Shown here: one piece after another, positions 10,460-19,677 of the stretch
How positions within the stretch are numbered: position 1 is the stretch's first letter
Layout: each line of letters opens with the position of its first letter
From: Burkholderiales bacterium
GTDB lineage: Bacteria; Pseudomonadota; Gammaproteobacteria; Burkholderiales; Burkholderiaceae_C
Length of the DNA: 37,002 nucleotides
Direction of reading: 5' to 3'
Assembly: GCA_011391855.1 (NCBI GenBank)
Contig: JAABPT010000230.1
Location: forward strand, 1-37,002
Position numbers and translations under genes: made by a program
The notes under the pieces: model-generated
Database searches by the model: none
What the model was told of the DNA's origin: nothing
What the model saw: the letters and a program-made list of their open reading frames with translations, nothing else

Positions 10460-10548
10460 AAAGAAGACCCCCCGACCTTGCGGACCGGGGGGTTGAACCA
10501 GAGCTTGCGCCCTGCTGAGGAGACAGACAGACACCAGACGAAGGTGTC
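10460..10548 (-). ncRNA. Candidate small RNA or bidirectional terminator region
   Basis: On the minus strand, a hairpin GACACC/GGTGTC (10530-10548) is followed by about 35 unstructured bases. A strong stem of six G-C pairs plus two flanking pairs comes next (10467-10474 with 10486-10493), then TCTTCTTTT. That end is a typical intrinsic terminator on the minus strand, yet no minus-strand gene exists upstream of it. On the plus strand the same hairpin lacks a T-run. It could be a leftward small RNA or simply a fdx 3' end. I see no ORF. Recognition is structural only. Confidence 0.4.
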
Positions 10549-10573
10549 GAATCTTTCCTTGCAAGCGCTGTGC

Positions 10574-10600
10574 CTGACCTGCACACCCCGTCGCTACACT
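10574..10600 (+). promoter_or_regulatory. Candidate tsaD promoter
   Basis: TACACT (10595-10600) is a good -10 hexamer. The best -35 is CTGACC with a short 15-base spacer. A start at about 10607 would leave a leader of only about two bases before the tsaD ATG at 10609. No Shine-Dalgarno is visible there, consistent with leaderless translation. Confidence 0.4.
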
Positions 10601-10608
10601 GCCCGCCG

Positions 10609-11670
10609 ATGAAGGTCCTGGGTTTTGAATCGTCGTGCGACGAGACCGGCGTGGCGTTGGTCGAAACACGGCTGGACGGCCCGCCCCGCCTGCTGGCCGA
10701 GGCGCTGCACAGCCAGGTGGCCCTGCACGCGGCCTATGGCGGCGTGGTGCCGGAACTGGCCTCGCGCGACCATATCCGCCGCGTGTTGCCGCTGGCGCGG
10801 CAAGTGCTCGCCGAGGCCGGCTGTGCGCTGGCCGATGTCGACCTGGTCGCCTATACACGCGGCCCGGGCTTGGCTGGCGCGCTGCTCGTAGGCGCCGGCG
10901 TGGCGGTGGCACTGGCCGCGGCCCTGGGCAAGCCGGCGCTGGGCGTGCACCACCTGGAAGGACACCTGCTCTCGCCCTTCCTGGGCGACGAAGCGCCGGC
11001 CTTTCCCCTCGTGGCATTGCTGGTTTCGGGTGGCCACACGCAGTTGATGCAGGTCGAAGGCGTCGGCCGCTACACCTTGCTCGGCGAAACCATCGACGAT
11101 GCCGCCGGCGAAGCCTTCGACAAGAGCGCCAAGCTGCTGGGCCTGGGTTATCCGGGCGGCCCGGCATTGGCGCGGCTGGCCGATTTCGGCGACCCGACCG
11201 CCTTCGCCTTGCCGCGGCCGCTGCTGCACAGCGCCAACCTGGATTTTTCCTTCGCCGGCCTGAAGACGGCGGTGATGACGCAGGCGCGCAAGCTCGGCCC
11301 CAATATCTGCGAACAGTCCCGGGCCGACCTGGCGGCGTCCACGCAGGCGGCCATCGTCGACGTGCTGGTGGCCAAGTCGTTGCGCGCACTCAAGGCCAGC
11401 GGCCACCGCCGCCTGGTGGTGGCCGGCGGCGTGGGAGCCAACCTGCGCCTGCGCGAAACGCTGGACGCTGGTGCGGCCCGTCTCGGGGCCCGGATCTACT
11501 ACCCGCCGCTGGCGCTGTGCACCGACAACGGCGCCATGATCGCGCTGGCCGCCGCGCTGCGTCTGCAGCACGGCCTGGCCGACGTGCAGCGCGGCGGCGC
11601 CTTCGACGTGAAGCCGCGCTGGCCGCTGGACGAAATTGCCCCCATGCAACGAAAGACGACCGATGCGTGA
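10609..11670 (+). CDS. tsaD: tRNA N6-adenosine threonylcarbamoyltransferase
   Basis: TsaD, with TsaB and TsaE, transfers the threonylcarbamoyl group to A37 of ANN-decoding tRNAs. It is 353 aa from [17 protein letters not shown], the family's usual N-terminus; the track's 13 extra codons are upstream of that. Metal ligands His115 and His119 are in HHLEGHL, and the ASKHA-type loops SGGHTQL and [11 protein letters not shown] are clear. It has no good Shine-Dalgarno and follows a possible -10 box very closely. Its end overlaps the next aminotransferase start by 8 bases. Confidence 0.96.
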   Translation: MKVLGFESSCDETGVALVETRLDGPPRLLAEALHSQVALHAAYGGVVPELASRDHIRRVLPLARQVLAEAGCALADVDLVAYTRGPGLAGALLVGAGVAVALAAALGKPALGVHHLEGHLLSPFLGDEAPAFPLVALLVSGGHTQLMQVEGVGRYTLLGETIDDAAGEAFDKSAKLLGLGYPGGPALARLADFGDPTAFALPRPLLHSANLDFSFAGLKTAVMTQARKLGPNICEQSRADLAASTQAAIVDVLVAKSLRALKASGHRRLVVAGGVGANLRLRETLDAGAARLGARIYYPPLALCTDNGAMIALAAALRLQHGLADVQRGGAFDVKPRWPLDEIAPMQRKTTDA

Positions 11671-12811
11671 AGCCATCGAGGCCCTGCCTGGCTCCAAGAT
11701 CCGTGAGGTGGCCAATGCCGGCCTCGGGCGCGACGACGTGCTGGCCTTCTGGTTCGGCGAAAGCGACGAGGTCACGCCCGAACCCGTGCGCCAGGCCGCC
11801 GCCGATTCGCTGGCGCGCGGCGAAACCTTCTATTCGCACAACCTCGGCCTGCCGGAGCTGCGTGAGGCCATAGCCGCTTACACGAGTGCGCTGCATGGCC
11901 CGCTGGACGCGGGCCGCGTGGCCGTCAGTTCCTCGGGCGTGAGCGCGTTGATGCTGGCCATGCAGATGCTGGTGGGGCAGGGTGACGAGGTCGTGGCCGT
12001 GGTGCCGGTGTGGCCCAACCTCACGGCGCAGCCGGCGATCCTGGGTGCCGAGGTGATGCGTGTGTCGCTGCGGCCGCAGGCCGGCGCCTGGCGGCTGGAC
12101 CTGCAAGAACTGCTGGCGACCGTGACGCCGCGCACGCGTGTGCTGCTCGTCAACGCCCCCAACAACCCCACCGGCTGGACGCTCACACGCGCCGAGCAGC
12201 AAGCCCTGCTCGACCACTGCCGCAAGACCGGCACCTGGATCGTGGCCGACGAGGTGTACGAACGCATCTTCTTCGACGGCACGGCGTCGGCGCCATCGTT
12301 CCTGGACATCGCTGCGCCCGACGACCGCCTCGTCGTCGTGCACAGCTTCAGCAAGAGCTTCCTGATGACGGGCTGGCGGCTGGGCTGGCTGGTGCTGCCG
12401 CCGGCCGCCATGCCCGCCGCCGGCAAGCTGCTGGAGTTCAACAGTTCCTGCGCCCCGGTCTTCGTGCAGCGCGGCGGCTTGGCGGCGCTGCAGTCGGCCG
12501 ACGCTTTCGTGCCCGGCCTGGTGGCGCGGCTGCAGGCCTGCCGCGACCGGCTGGTGGCTGGGCTGCAGGCGCTGCCCCGCGTCACCGTGGCCAGCCCGCC
12601 AGGGAGCCTATATGCCTTCTTCCGCGTCGAGGGCGAAGACGACTCGCTGGCCTTCGCCAAGCGGCTGGTGGCCGATCACGGGCTGGGCCTGGCGCCTGGC
12701 GCGGCCTTCGGGCTGGAGGGTGAGGGCTGGCTGCGCTGGTGCTTCGCGTCGCGCGACCCGGCGCGGCTGGACCAGGGCCTGCAGCGGCTGGCGGCCGCGA
12801 TCCGTCTATAA
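11663..12811 (+). CDS. Class I/II PLP-dependent aminotransferase
   Basis: This is a cytoplasmic fold-type I aminotransferase of 382 aa. Visible features are NNPTGW (Asn168 region), the cofactor Asp196 in VADEVYE, and the Schiff-base Lys231 in [16 protein letters not shown]. The [10 protein letters not shown] form is typical of AspC-like and related transaminases. The substrate cannot be assigned from sequence. The start at 11663 ([10 protein letters not shown]) overlaps the tsaD end by 8 bases, indicating coupling. Its stop codon TAA is part of a perfect TATAAT hexamer that probably serves rpsO. Confidence 0.9.
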   Translation: MREAIEALPGSKIREVANAGLGRDDVLAFWFGESDEVTPEPVRQAAADSLARGETFYSHNLGLPELREAIAAYTSALHGPLDAGRVAVSSSGVSALMLAMQMLVGQGDEVVAVVPVWPNLTAQPAILGAEVMRVSLRPQAGAWRLDLQELLATVTPRTRVLLVNAPNNPTGWTLTRAEQQALLDHCRKTGTWIVADEVYERIFFDGTASAPSFLDIAAPDDRLVVVHSFSKSFLMTGWRLGWLVLPPAAMPAAGKLLEFNSSCAPVFVQRGGLAALQSADAFVPGLVARLQACRDRLVAGLQALPRVTVASPPGSLYAFFRVEGEDDSLAFAKRLVADHGLGLAPGAAFGLEGEGWLRWCFASRDPARLDQGLQRLAAAIRL

Positions 12812-12812
12812 T
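12807..12812 (+). promoter_or_regulatory. -10 element of the probable rpsO promoter
   Basis: A perfect TATAAT overlaps the stop codon of the preceding aminotransferase gene. No good -35 is seen 16-18 bases upstream. The predicted start near 12819 falls on a 16-base palindrome-like element (TTCCCTT-CA-AAGGGAA, 12819-12834). The untranslated leader to rpsO would be about 130 bases. Confidence 0.6.
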
Positions 12813-12818
12813 CGCGAG

Positions 12819-12948
12819 TTCCCTTCAAAGGGAAAGCACGGCGTCGGTTGGTTTCACTGGCGGCCGCAAGTCAACCCGGAAACCGTGGCGGGCGCCTGTT
12901 CCCCTGGCGCTGGCACGGCGGTTTCCAGAATCAACCAGGAAATCCACC
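12819..12948 (+). promoter_or_regulatory. Structured rpsO leader, candidate S15 autoregulatory RNA
   Basis: The leader opens with TTCCCTT-CA-AAGGGAA. GGAAACCG (12878-12885) can then pair with CGGTTTCC (12919-12926), which ends ten bases before the Shine-Dalgarno AGGA. Its GAAACC core can instead pair with GGTTTC (12850-12855). The two pairings exclude each other. S15 is known to regulate its own mRNA through leader structures that differ between phyla. The role here is inferred from structure and position. Confidence 0.5.
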
Positions 12949-13218
12949 ATGACCATGACCACCGCCACCAAGGCCGAAGTCGTCAAGGCCCACGCCCGTG
13001 GCGCCGCCGACACCGGCTCCCCCGAAGTTCAGGTTGCGCTGCTCACGGCGCGCATCAACGAACTCATGCCGCACTTCAAGCAGCACCTGAAGGACCACCA
13101 CGGCCGCCGCGGCCTGGTGCGCATGGTCAACCAGCGCAAGCGCCTCCTGGCCTACCTGAAGGACAAGGACGCCGATCGCTACACCGCGCTGATTGCCAAC
13201 CTCGGCCTGCGCAAATAA
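12949..13218 (+). CDS. rpsO: 30S ribosomal protein S15
   Basis: S15 binds 16S rRNA at the central-domain three-way junction early in 30S assembly. The product is 89 aa, identical in length to E. coli S15, with the hallmark [25 protein letters not shown] and [13 protein letters not shown] blocks. I chose ATG 12949 over the internal ATG at 12955 because it gives the correct family length and has AGGA 9 bases upstream. The track's start at 12739 runs through the leader and is not real. rpsO followed by pnp is a widely conserved pair. Confidence 0.98.
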   Translation: MTMTTATKAEVVKAHARGAADTGSPEVQVALLTARINELMPHFKQHLKDHHGRRGLVRMVNQRKRLLAYLKDKDADRYTALIANLGLRK

Positions 13219-13227
13219 GACCCGCCT

Positions 13228-13251
13228 CGGGGCCGCCGCCGCGCGGCCCCG
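13228..13251 (+). other. GC hairpin in the rpsO-pnp spacer
   Basis: CGGGGCCGC pairs perfectly with GCGGCCCCG (9 bp, 6-base loop), 10 bases after the rpsO stop. No T-run follows. It resembles an attenuator or a transcript-stabilising or processing hairpin between the two genes. Confidence 0.6.
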
Positions 13252-13284
13252 GCATCTGTTCCCAACCGGGCCGCACTGCTGTGT

Positions 13285-13332
13285 CATTCCAAAGCCGCCT
13301 CGACCACGGGTTCCGTGGGCTGCCCTGGAATG
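13285..13332 (+). promoter_or_regulatory. Double hairpin in the pnp leader, possible RNase III/PNPase control site
   Basis: CATTCCA (13285-13291) pairs with TGGAATG (13326-13332) and encloses a second perfect hairpin, CCACGG-GTT-CCGTGG (13304-13318). It lies 34 bases before the pnp ATG. In E. coli the pnp leader is cut by RNase III and then controlled by PNPase itself. A similar role is plausible here but not shown. Confidence 0.5.
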
Positions 13333-13366
13333 GCATTGCGCTGCCCTCTCTCAAGGAGACGAACGC

Positions 13367-15679
13367 ATGAGCATGTTCAACAAGATCACCAAGACCTTCC
13401 AGTGGGGCCCGCACCAGGTCACCATGGAAACCGGCGAAATCGCGCGCCAGGCCAGCGGCGCCGTCATTGTGAATATCGACGACACCGTGGTGCTGGCCAC
13501 GGTGGTGGCCAAGACCGACGCCAAGGCAGGCCAGGACTTCTTCCCGCTGACGGTGGACTACACCGAGAAGACCTACGCCGCCGGCAAGATCCCCGGCAGC
13601 TTTTTCAAGCGTGAAGGCCGGCCGAGCGAGCTGGAGGTGCTGACCTGCCGCCTCATCGACCGCCCGATCCGCCCGCTGTTCCCGGAAGGCTTCTACAACG
13701 AAGTGCAGGTCATCGTGCACGTGCTGAGCCTGAACCCCGAGGTGCCGGCCGATATCGCCGCCATGATCGGCACCAGCGCCGCGCTCAGCATCAGTGGCAT
13801 CCCGTTCAACGGACCCATCGGTGCCGCGCGCGTGGGCTACATCAACGGCGAGTACGTGCTCAACCCGGGCAAGACGCAGCTCACCGAGAGCGCGCTCGAC
13901 CTCGTCGTGGCCGGCACCGAAGCCGCCGTGCTGATGGTGGAGTCCGAAGCCGACCAGTTGACCGAAGAGGTGATGCTGGGCGCCGTGGTCTTCGGCCACG
14001 ACATGGGCAATATCGCCATCAACGCCATCAACGAATTGGTGCGCGAAGCCGGCAAACCGGAATGGAACTGGCAAGCCCCGGCCAAGGACGAGGACTTCAT
14101 CGCCAAGGTCGCCGCGCTGGCCGAGGAGCCGCTGCGCGCCGCCTACCAGATCCGCAGCAAACAGGCGCGCACCCAGGCCTGCCGCGACGCCTACGCCAAC
14201 GTCATGAGTTCGCTCAAGGCCGAAGGCGTGGCCTTCGACAGCGTGAAGGTCGAATCGCTGCTGTTCGACATCGAATCGCGCCTGGTGCGCGGCCAGATCC
14301 TGTCCGGCGAGCCGCGCATCGACGGCCGCGACACGCGCACCGTGCGCCCGATCGAGATCCGCTCCGGTGTGCTGCCGCGCACCCACGGCAGTGCCCTCTT
14401 CACGCGTGGCGAGACGCAGGCGCTGGTGGTGGCCACGCTGGGCACCGAACGCGACGCTCAGCGCATCGACGCGCTGGCCGGCGAGTTCACCGACAACTTC
14501 ATGCTGCACTACAACATGCCCCCCTTCGCCACCGGCGAGGCGGGCCGCTTCGGCACGCCCAAGCGGCGCGAAGTCGGCCACGGCCGGCTCGCCAAGCGCG
14601 CGCTGATCGCCGTGCTGCCGAAGAAGGAGGACTTCCCCTACACGATGCGCATCGTGTCCGAAGTGACCGAGAGCAACGGCTCGTCTTCGATGGCCAGCGT
14701 GTGCGGCGGCTGCCTGAGCCTGCTCGACGCCGGCGTGCCGCTGAAGGCGCACGTGGCCGGCATCGCCATGGGCCTGATCAAGGAAGGCAACCGTTTCGCC
14801 GTGCTGACCGACATCCTGGGCGATGAAGATCATCTGGGCGACATGGACTTCAAGGTCGCCGGCACCCACGGCGGCATCACGGCGCTGCAGATGGACATCA
14901 AGATCCAGGGCATCACCAAGGAAATCATGCAGGTGGCGCTGGCGCAGGCCAAGGAAGCGCGGCTGCACATCCTGTCCAAGATGGTCGAGGCCGTGGGTGG
15001 GGCCAAGACCGAGGTGAGCCAGTTCGCGCCGCGCCTGTACACGATGAAGATCAACCAGGAGAAGATCCGCGACGTCATCGGCAAGGGCGGCGCCACCATC
15101 CGCGCGCTGACCGAGGAAACCGGCTGCACCATCGACATCGGCGAAGACGGCACCATCACGGTGGCCTCCACCGACGCCGACAAGGCCGCCTTCGCCCTGA
15201 AGCGTATCGGCGAGATCACGGCCGAGGCAGAGATCGGCAAGGTCTACGAAGGCGCGATCACCAAGATCCTGGACTTCGGCGCGCTGGTCAATATCCTGCC
15301 CGGCAAGGACGGCCTGCTGCACATCAGCCAGATCGCCCACCACCGCGTGGAGAACGTCACCGACCTGCTGAAGGAAGGCCAGATCGTCAAGGTCAAGGTG
15401 CTGGAGACCGACGAGAAGGGCCGCATCAAGCTGAGCATGAAGGCGCTGCTCGAGCGGCCGGAAGGCTTTGTCGAGGAAGAGCGCCCGCGCCGCGACTTTG
15501 GGGACCGCGGCGACCGCGGTGGGCGTGGCGACCGTGGTCCGCGCCGCGAGCCGCGTGAACCCCGCGAGGCGCGCGAACCCCGCGAGAGCAGCGACGCGCG
15601 CGCCGACGCGTCCGTGGCCGCCGAGGCTGCGGCTGCGCCCGACGCCGGCAGCAATCCGCCCAGCGAGCGCCAGGACTGA
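13367..15679 (+). CDS. pnp: Polyribonucleotide nucleotidyltransferase (PNPase)
   Basis: PNPase degrades RNA 3' to 5' by phosphorolysis. The product is 770 aa: two RNase PH domains joined by an alpha-helical segment, a KH domain ([20 protein letters not shown]), and an S1 domain ([20 protein letters not shown]). The last 70 or so residues are a charged disordered tail with [11 protein letters not shown] and repeated REPREP-type units, then an Ala-rich end. AAGGAG sits 9 bases before ATG 13367; the track's 58 extra codons run through the leader. The tail is longer than in E. coli (711 aa total) and may bind RNA or partners. Confidence 0.97.
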   Translation: MSMFNKITKTFQWGPHQVTMETGEIARQASGAVIVNIDDTVVLATVVAKTDAKAGQDFFPLTVDYTEKTYAAGKIPGSFFKREGRPSELEVLTCRLIDRPIRPLFPEGFYNEVQVIVHVLSLNPEVPADIAAMIGTSAALSISGIPFNGPIGAARVGYINGEYVLNPGKTQLTESALDLVVAGTEAAVLMVESEADQLTEEVMLGAVVFGHDMGNIAINAINELVREAGKPEWNWQAPAKDEDFIAKVAALAEEPLRAAYQIRSKQARTQACRDAYANVMSSLKAEGVAFDSVKVESLLFDIESRLVRGQILSGEPRIDGRDTRTVRPIEIRSGVLPRTHGSALFTRGETQALVVATLGTERDAQRIDALAGEFTDNFMLHYNMPPFATGEAGRFGTPKRREVGHGRLAKRALIAVLPKKEDFPYTMRIVSEVTESNGSSSMASVCGGCLSLLDAGVPLKAHVAGIAMGLIKEGNRFAVLTDILGDEDHLGDMDFKVAGTHGGITALQMDIKIQGITKEIMQVALAQAKEARLHILSKMVEAVGGAKTEVSQFAPRLYTMKINQEKIRDVIGKGGATIRALTEETGCTIDIGEDGTITVASTDADKAAFALKRIGEITAEAEIGKVYEGAITKILDFGALVNILPGKDGLLHISQIAHHRVENVTDLLKEGQIVKVKVLETDEKGRIKLSMKALLERPEGFVEEERPRRDFGDRGDRGGRGDRGPRREPREPREAREPRESSDARADASVAAEAAAAPDAGSNPPSERQD

Positions 15680-15687
15680 GCTGCGCC

Positions 15688-16680
15688 ATGCGCGCCATCG
15701 AGATCACCCGCTTCGGTCCGCCGGAGGTGCTGCGCGAAACGCAGCGCCCCGACCCGGTGCCGGCGCCGGGTGAACTGCTGATTGCGGTGCAGGCCTCGGG
15801 CGTCAACCGCCCCGACGTGCTGCAGCGCAAAGGCCTGTATCCCATGCCGCCGGGCGTGTCCGACCTGCCCGGGCTTGAAGTGGCCGGCACGGTAGCTGGC
15901 GGAGCGCCCGAGGACCTGGCCGCGGCCGGGTTGAAGCTGGGCGACGCGGTGTGCGCGCTGGTCGCTGGCGGCGGTTATGCCGAACTGTGCGTGGCTCCGG
16001 TCGGGCAATGCCTGCCGGTGCCGCTGGGGCTGAATTTGGTGCAGGCGGCCAGCCTGCCCGAGACCTTTTTCACCGTCTGGCAAAACGTCTTTTCCATCGC
16101 GCGCCTGCAGCCCGGCGAGACGCTGCTGGTGCAGGGCGGGTCCAGCGGCATCGGCGTCACCGCCATCCAGTTGGCCGGGGCGTTGGGATCGCAGGTCATC
16201 GTCACTGCAGGCAGCGACGAGAAATGCGCCGCCTGCTTGGCGCTGGGTGCCGACCATGCCATCAACTACCGCACGCAGGATTTCGTGGCCGAAACCAAGC
16301 GCCTCACCGGTGGTCGCGGCGCCGATGTCGTGCTGGACATGGTGGCCGGCGACTATGTCGGTCGCGAGATCGAATGTCTGGCCGACGATGGGCGGATCGC
16401 CATCATCGCCACCCAGGGCGGCAATGCCTCGCAAGTCGACGCCGGCCTGGTGCTGCGCAAGCGGCTCACGATCAGCGGCTCGACGCTGCGGCCGCGTTCG
16501 GTGGCCTACAAGGCGGCGCTGGCGCGTGAACTGCGTGAACGCATCTGGCCGCTCATCGAGGCGGGTCGTGTCAAGCCCGTCATCCACCAGGTATTCCCGG
16601 CGGCGCAGGCGGGGCAGGCGCATGCGCTGATGGAGTCGAGCACACATGTCGGCAAGATCGTGCTGGCCTGGTCAACGTAG
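15688..16680 (+). CDS. NAD(P)H quinone oxidoreductase, PIG3/QOR-type MDR family
   Basis: The 330-aa protein is a zinc-independent medium-chain dehydrogenase/reductase. The N-terminal GroES-like domain runs MRAIEITRFGPPEVL to GVNRPDVLQRKGLYP, followed by a Rossmann domain with VQGGSSGIGVTAIQLAGALG. The N-terminal pattern matches the PIG3-like quinone oxidoreductase group. The substrate is probably quinones or other enone compounds with NADPH; this is family-level knowledge. It begins 8 bases after pnp and ends 9 bases before tpiA, so it is probably cotranscribed. Confidence 0.9.
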   Translation: MRAIEITRFGPPEVLRETQRPDPVPAPGELLIAVQASGVNRPDVLQRKGLYPMPPGVSDLPGLEVAGTVAGGAPEDLAAAGLKLGDAVCALVAGGGYAELCVAPVGQCLPVPLGLNLVQAASLPETFFTVWQNVFSIARLQPGETLLVQGGSSGIGVTAIQLAGALGSQVIVTAGSDEKCAACLALGADHAINYRTQDFVAETKRLTGGRGADVVLDMVAGDYVGREIECLADDGRIAIIATQGGNASQVDAGLVLRKRLTISGSTLRPRSVAYKAALARELRERIWPLIEAGRVKPVIHQVFPAAQAGQAHALMESSTHVGKIVLAWST

Positions 16681-16689
16681 GAGATGCCC

Positions 16690-17430
<741 letters not shown>

Positions 17431-17456
17431 GCACCACCCTCGGAGACCTTTGAATC

Positions 17457-17879
17457 ATGCAAATCTGGATGACCCTGATCCTGGCGGTGCAGTTGCTGTC
17501 GGCGCTGGCCATGATCGGTCTCGTGCTGATCCAGCACGGCAAGGGCGCCGACATGGGCGCCTCTTTCGGCAGCGGTGCGTCGGGCAGTCTGTTCGGCGCC
17601 ACCGGCAGCGCCAACTTCCTCTCGCGTTCCACGGCCGCGCTGGCCACGGTGTTCTTTTGCTGCACGCTGGCGCTGGCCTACATGGGCAACAGCACCAGCA
17701 TGCGCGGCAGCGACGGCGGCGGCAGCGTGCTCGACCGCCCGGCTGCCGCAGGCAGCGAGCCCACGGCGGGGGGCATCCCGGGGGCGATCCCCGGCGCGGT
17801 TCCCGGCGCCATTCCGGGTGCTGCGCCGACGGGCATTCCGGCCCCGGCACCGGCGGCTTCGCAGGGTGCTTCCCGCTAG
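17457..17879 (+). CDS. secG: Protein-export membrane protein SecG
   Basis: SecG is the small SecYEG translocon subunit of the inner membrane. The product is 140 aa. Two membrane segments (about 3-24 and 58-77) flank the conserved QHGKGADMGASFGSGASGSLFG loop. The last 50 or so residues are a low-complexity cytoplasmic or periplasmic tail with repeated IPGA/VPGA units and a Pro-Ala end. E. coli SecG is 110 aa, so the tail is an addition. It lies between tpiA and tRNA-Leu. Confidence 0.94.
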   Translation: MQIWMTLILAVQLLSALAMIGLVLIQHGKGADMGASFGSGASGSLFGATGSANFLSRSTAALATVFFCCTLALAYMGNSTSMRGSDGGGSVLDRPAAAGSEPTAGGIPGAIPGAVPGAIPGAAPTGIPAPAPAASQGASR

Positions 17880-17910
17880 CTGGGAGCGGTCAGCCAGCGG
17901 GGTTTCGAGA

Positions 17911-17916
17911 TAGAAT
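17911..17916 (+). promoter_or_regulatory. Candidate -10 of the tRNA-Leu promoter
   Basis: TAGAAT lies 66 bases upstream of the mature tRNA within a small inverted repeat CGAGA...TCTCG. The -35 region is poor. The spacing would fit a precursor tRNA with a leader of about 60 bases. Confidence 0.35.
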
Positions 17917-17982
17917 TTCTCGTTGTCCGGTGAGCGAACGCCTCCTGCAAACCGGAACACAAGCAAGTGCAAGAAACGTCGT

Positions 17983-18067
17983 GCCGACGTGGTGAAACTG
18001 GTAGACACGCTATCTTGAGGGGGTAGTGGCGAAAGCTGTGCGAGTTCGAGTCTCGCCGTCGGCACCA
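17983..18067 (+). tRNA. tRNA-Leu (anticodon GAG)
   Basis: The acceptor stem GCCGACG pairs with CGTCGGC, followed by discriminator A and an encoded CCA. The anticodon stem CTATC/GGTAG holds the loop TTGAGGG, giving anticodon GAG at 18017-18019, which reads CUC and CUU. The long variable arm is that of a class II tRNA, and the T-loop contains GTTCGAGTC. Length is 85 bases. Similar sequence and the same anticodon are known from E. coli tRNA-Leu(GAG). It sits between secG and nuoA. Confidence 0.97.
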
Positions 18068-18090
18068 AGGGAATTTGAAGAACGAACCGG

Positions 18091-18142
18091 GCGCGCCGGT
18101 GCGCAACTGCCGAAGAGCAGGGAACGCAAGGCGCGCTTTTTT
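18091..18142 (+). terminator. Intrinsic terminator after tRNA-Leu
   Basis: GCGCGCC (18091-18097) pairs with GGCGCGC (18130-18136), followed by six T residues. The interior also folds (TGCG/CGCA, then CTGC/GCAG), giving one long interrupted stem. It begins 23 bases after the tRNA CCA and ends 37 bases before nuoA. Confidence 0.85.
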
Positions 18143-18179
18143 GCGGCCGCTTTTGACCTGACAGGATGCTGACCGAGCC

Positions 18180-18539
18180 ATGGAGCTGCAAACCTACCTG
18201 CCCGTGATCCTGTTCATCCTGGTGGGTGTGGCGGTGGGCGTGGCGCCGCAGCTCATCGGTTTCGTCTTCGGCCCGAACCGCCCGGATGTCGAGAAGAACA
18301 GTCCCTACGAATGCGGCTTCGAGGCCTTCGAGGACGCGCGCATGAAATTCGACGTGCGCTACTACCTGGTGGCCATCCTCTTCATCCTGTTCGACCTGGA
18401 AATCGCCTTTCTCTTCCCATGGGCAGTGGCGCTGCGCGACATCGGGGCGTCAGGGTTCTGGGCCATGATGATCTTCCTGGCCATCCTCGTGGTGGGCTTC
18501 GTCTACGAATGGAAGAAGGGCGCGCTCGATTGGGAATGA
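18180..18539 (+). CDS. nuoA: NADH-quinone oxidoreductase subunit A
   Basis: NuoA is a small membrane subunit of complex I near the quinone site. The product is 119 aa with three membrane helices (about 7-28, 61-82, 89-109). The conserved [24 protein letters not shown] loop between helices 1 and 2 carries the invariant Cys. It is the first gene of a complete nuoA-N operon. Only 37 bases separate it from the preceding terminator, and no standard promoter is visible there. Confidence 0.97.
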   Translation: MELQTYLPVILFILVGVAVGVAPQLIGFVFGPNRPDVEKNSPYECGFEAFEDARMKFDVRYYLVAILFILFDLEIAFLFPWAVALRDIGASGFWAMMIFLAILVVGFVYEWKKGALDWE

Positions 18540-18567
18540 GCCACAGGCTCACCTGGAGTCATCAACG

Positions 18568-19044
18568 ATGGGCATAGAAGGCGTACTGAAGGAAGGCTTC
18601 GTCACCACCTCGGTGGACACGCTGATCAATTGGTCGAAGACCGGCTCGCTGTGGCCCATGACCTTCGGACTGGCCTGCTGCGCCGTGGAGATGATGCACG
18701 CCGGCGCCGCGCGCTATGACATCGACCGCTTCGGCATGCTGTTCCGCCCCAGCCCGCGCCAGAGCGACCTCATGATCGTGGCCGGCACGCTGTGCAACAA
18801 GATGGCACCGGCGCTGCGCAAGGTCTACGACCAGATGGCCGAGCCGCGCTGGGTGCTGAGCATGGGCTCGTGCGCCAATGGCGGCGGCTACTACCACTAC
18901 AGCTACTCCGTGGTGCGCGGCTGCGACCGCATCGTGCCGGTGGACGTCTACGTGCCGGGCTGTCCGCCCACGGCCGAGGCACTGCTCTACGGCATCCTGC
19001 AGCTGCAGGCCAAGATCCGGCGCGAGAACACCATCGCGCGCTGA
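18568..19044 (+). CDS. nuoB: NADH-quinone oxidoreductase subunit B
   Basis: NuoB carries cluster N2, the last Fe-S centre before quinone. The product is 158 aa. The [4Fe-4S] ligands are the adjacent Cys37-Cys38 (ACCAVEMM), Cys102 ([10 protein letters not shown]) and Cys132 (VPGCPP). A GGAG lies upstream of the ATG. It acts at the junction of the peripheral and membrane arms together with NuoD and NuoH. Confidence 0.98.
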   Translation: MGIEGVLKEGFVTTSVDTLINWSKTGSLWPMTFGLACCAVEMMHAGAARYDIDRFGMLFRPSPRQSDLMIVAGTLCNKMAPALRKVYDQMAEPRWVLSMGSCANGGGYYHYSYSVVRGCDRIVPVDVYVPGCPPTAEALLYGILQLQAKIRRENTIAR

Positions 19045-19061
19045 AGGCCCCGGACCCGACG

Positions 19062-19676
19062 ATGACGCTCAAACTCGACACCCTGCAGGCGGCGCTACAG
19101 GCTGTGATGGCCGGCACCCTGGGCGAGGGCAGCAAGGGCCGGCTGGTGCGCGAGTTCGGCGAGATCACCGTCACCGTCCCCGCCGCCGACTACCGGCAGG
19201 TCGCCCTTGCCTTTCGCGACGACCCGTCGCTTCGCTTCGAGCAACTCGTCGACCTGTGCGGCGTGGACTATGCCGACTACAAGAACCAGCCGTGGGAGGG
19301 CCCGCGCTATTGCGTCGTGGTGCACCTGCTCTCCGTGGCGAACAACTGGCGCGTGCGACTGAAGACGTTTGCGCCCGACGACGACGTGCCCGCGGTGGCC
19401 TCGGTCAATGAAATCTGGAGTTCGGTCAACTGGTTCGAACGTGAAGCCTTCGACCTCTACGGCATCATCTTCGAAGGCCACCTGGACCTGCGCCGCATCC
19501 TCACCGACTACGGCTTCATCGGCCACCCCATGCGCAAGGACTTCCCGACCACCGGACACGTGGAGATGCGCTACGACCCCGAGAAGAAGCGCGTCATCTA
19601 CCAGCCGGTGACCATCGAGCCGCGCGAAATCGTGCCGCGCGTGGTGCGCGAAGACCGCTACGGCGGCCTGGACTGA
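19062..19676 (+). CDS. nuoC: NADH-quinone oxidoreductase subunit C
   Basis: NuoC is a peripheral-arm subunit of 204 aa; nuoC and nuoD are separate here, not fused as in E. coli. The family signature is [40 protein letters not shown] start at MTLKLDTLQ (19062), since the track's earlier start overlaps nuoB for 250 bases. The stop is one base from the nuoD ATG. Confidence 0.96.
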   Translation: MTLKLDTLQAALQAVMAGTLGEGSKGRLVREFGEITVTVPAADYRQVALAFRDDPSLRFEQLVDLCGVDYADYKNQPWEGPRYCVVVHLLSVANNWRVRLKTFAPDDDVPAVASVNEIWSSVNWFEREAFDLYGIIFEGHLDLRRILTDYGFIGHPMRKDFPTTGHVEMRYDPEKKRVIYQPVTIEPREIVPRVVREDRYGGLD

Positions 19677-19677
19677 C

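Noticed and set aside
7912-10584. An 890-codon minus-strand ORF opposite hscA
   Set aside because: It is an antisense shadow of hscA and fdx, with biased composition and no recognisable motifs.
10441-10608. iscX or another small gene after fdx
   Set aside because: No frame of reasonable length encodes an IscX-like acidic protein; the spacer is hairpin-rich and non-coding.
18143-18179. A standard sigma-70 promoter directly before nuoA
   Set aside because: TTGACC is present but the position 17 bases downstream reads AGCCAT, which is not a -10 element.
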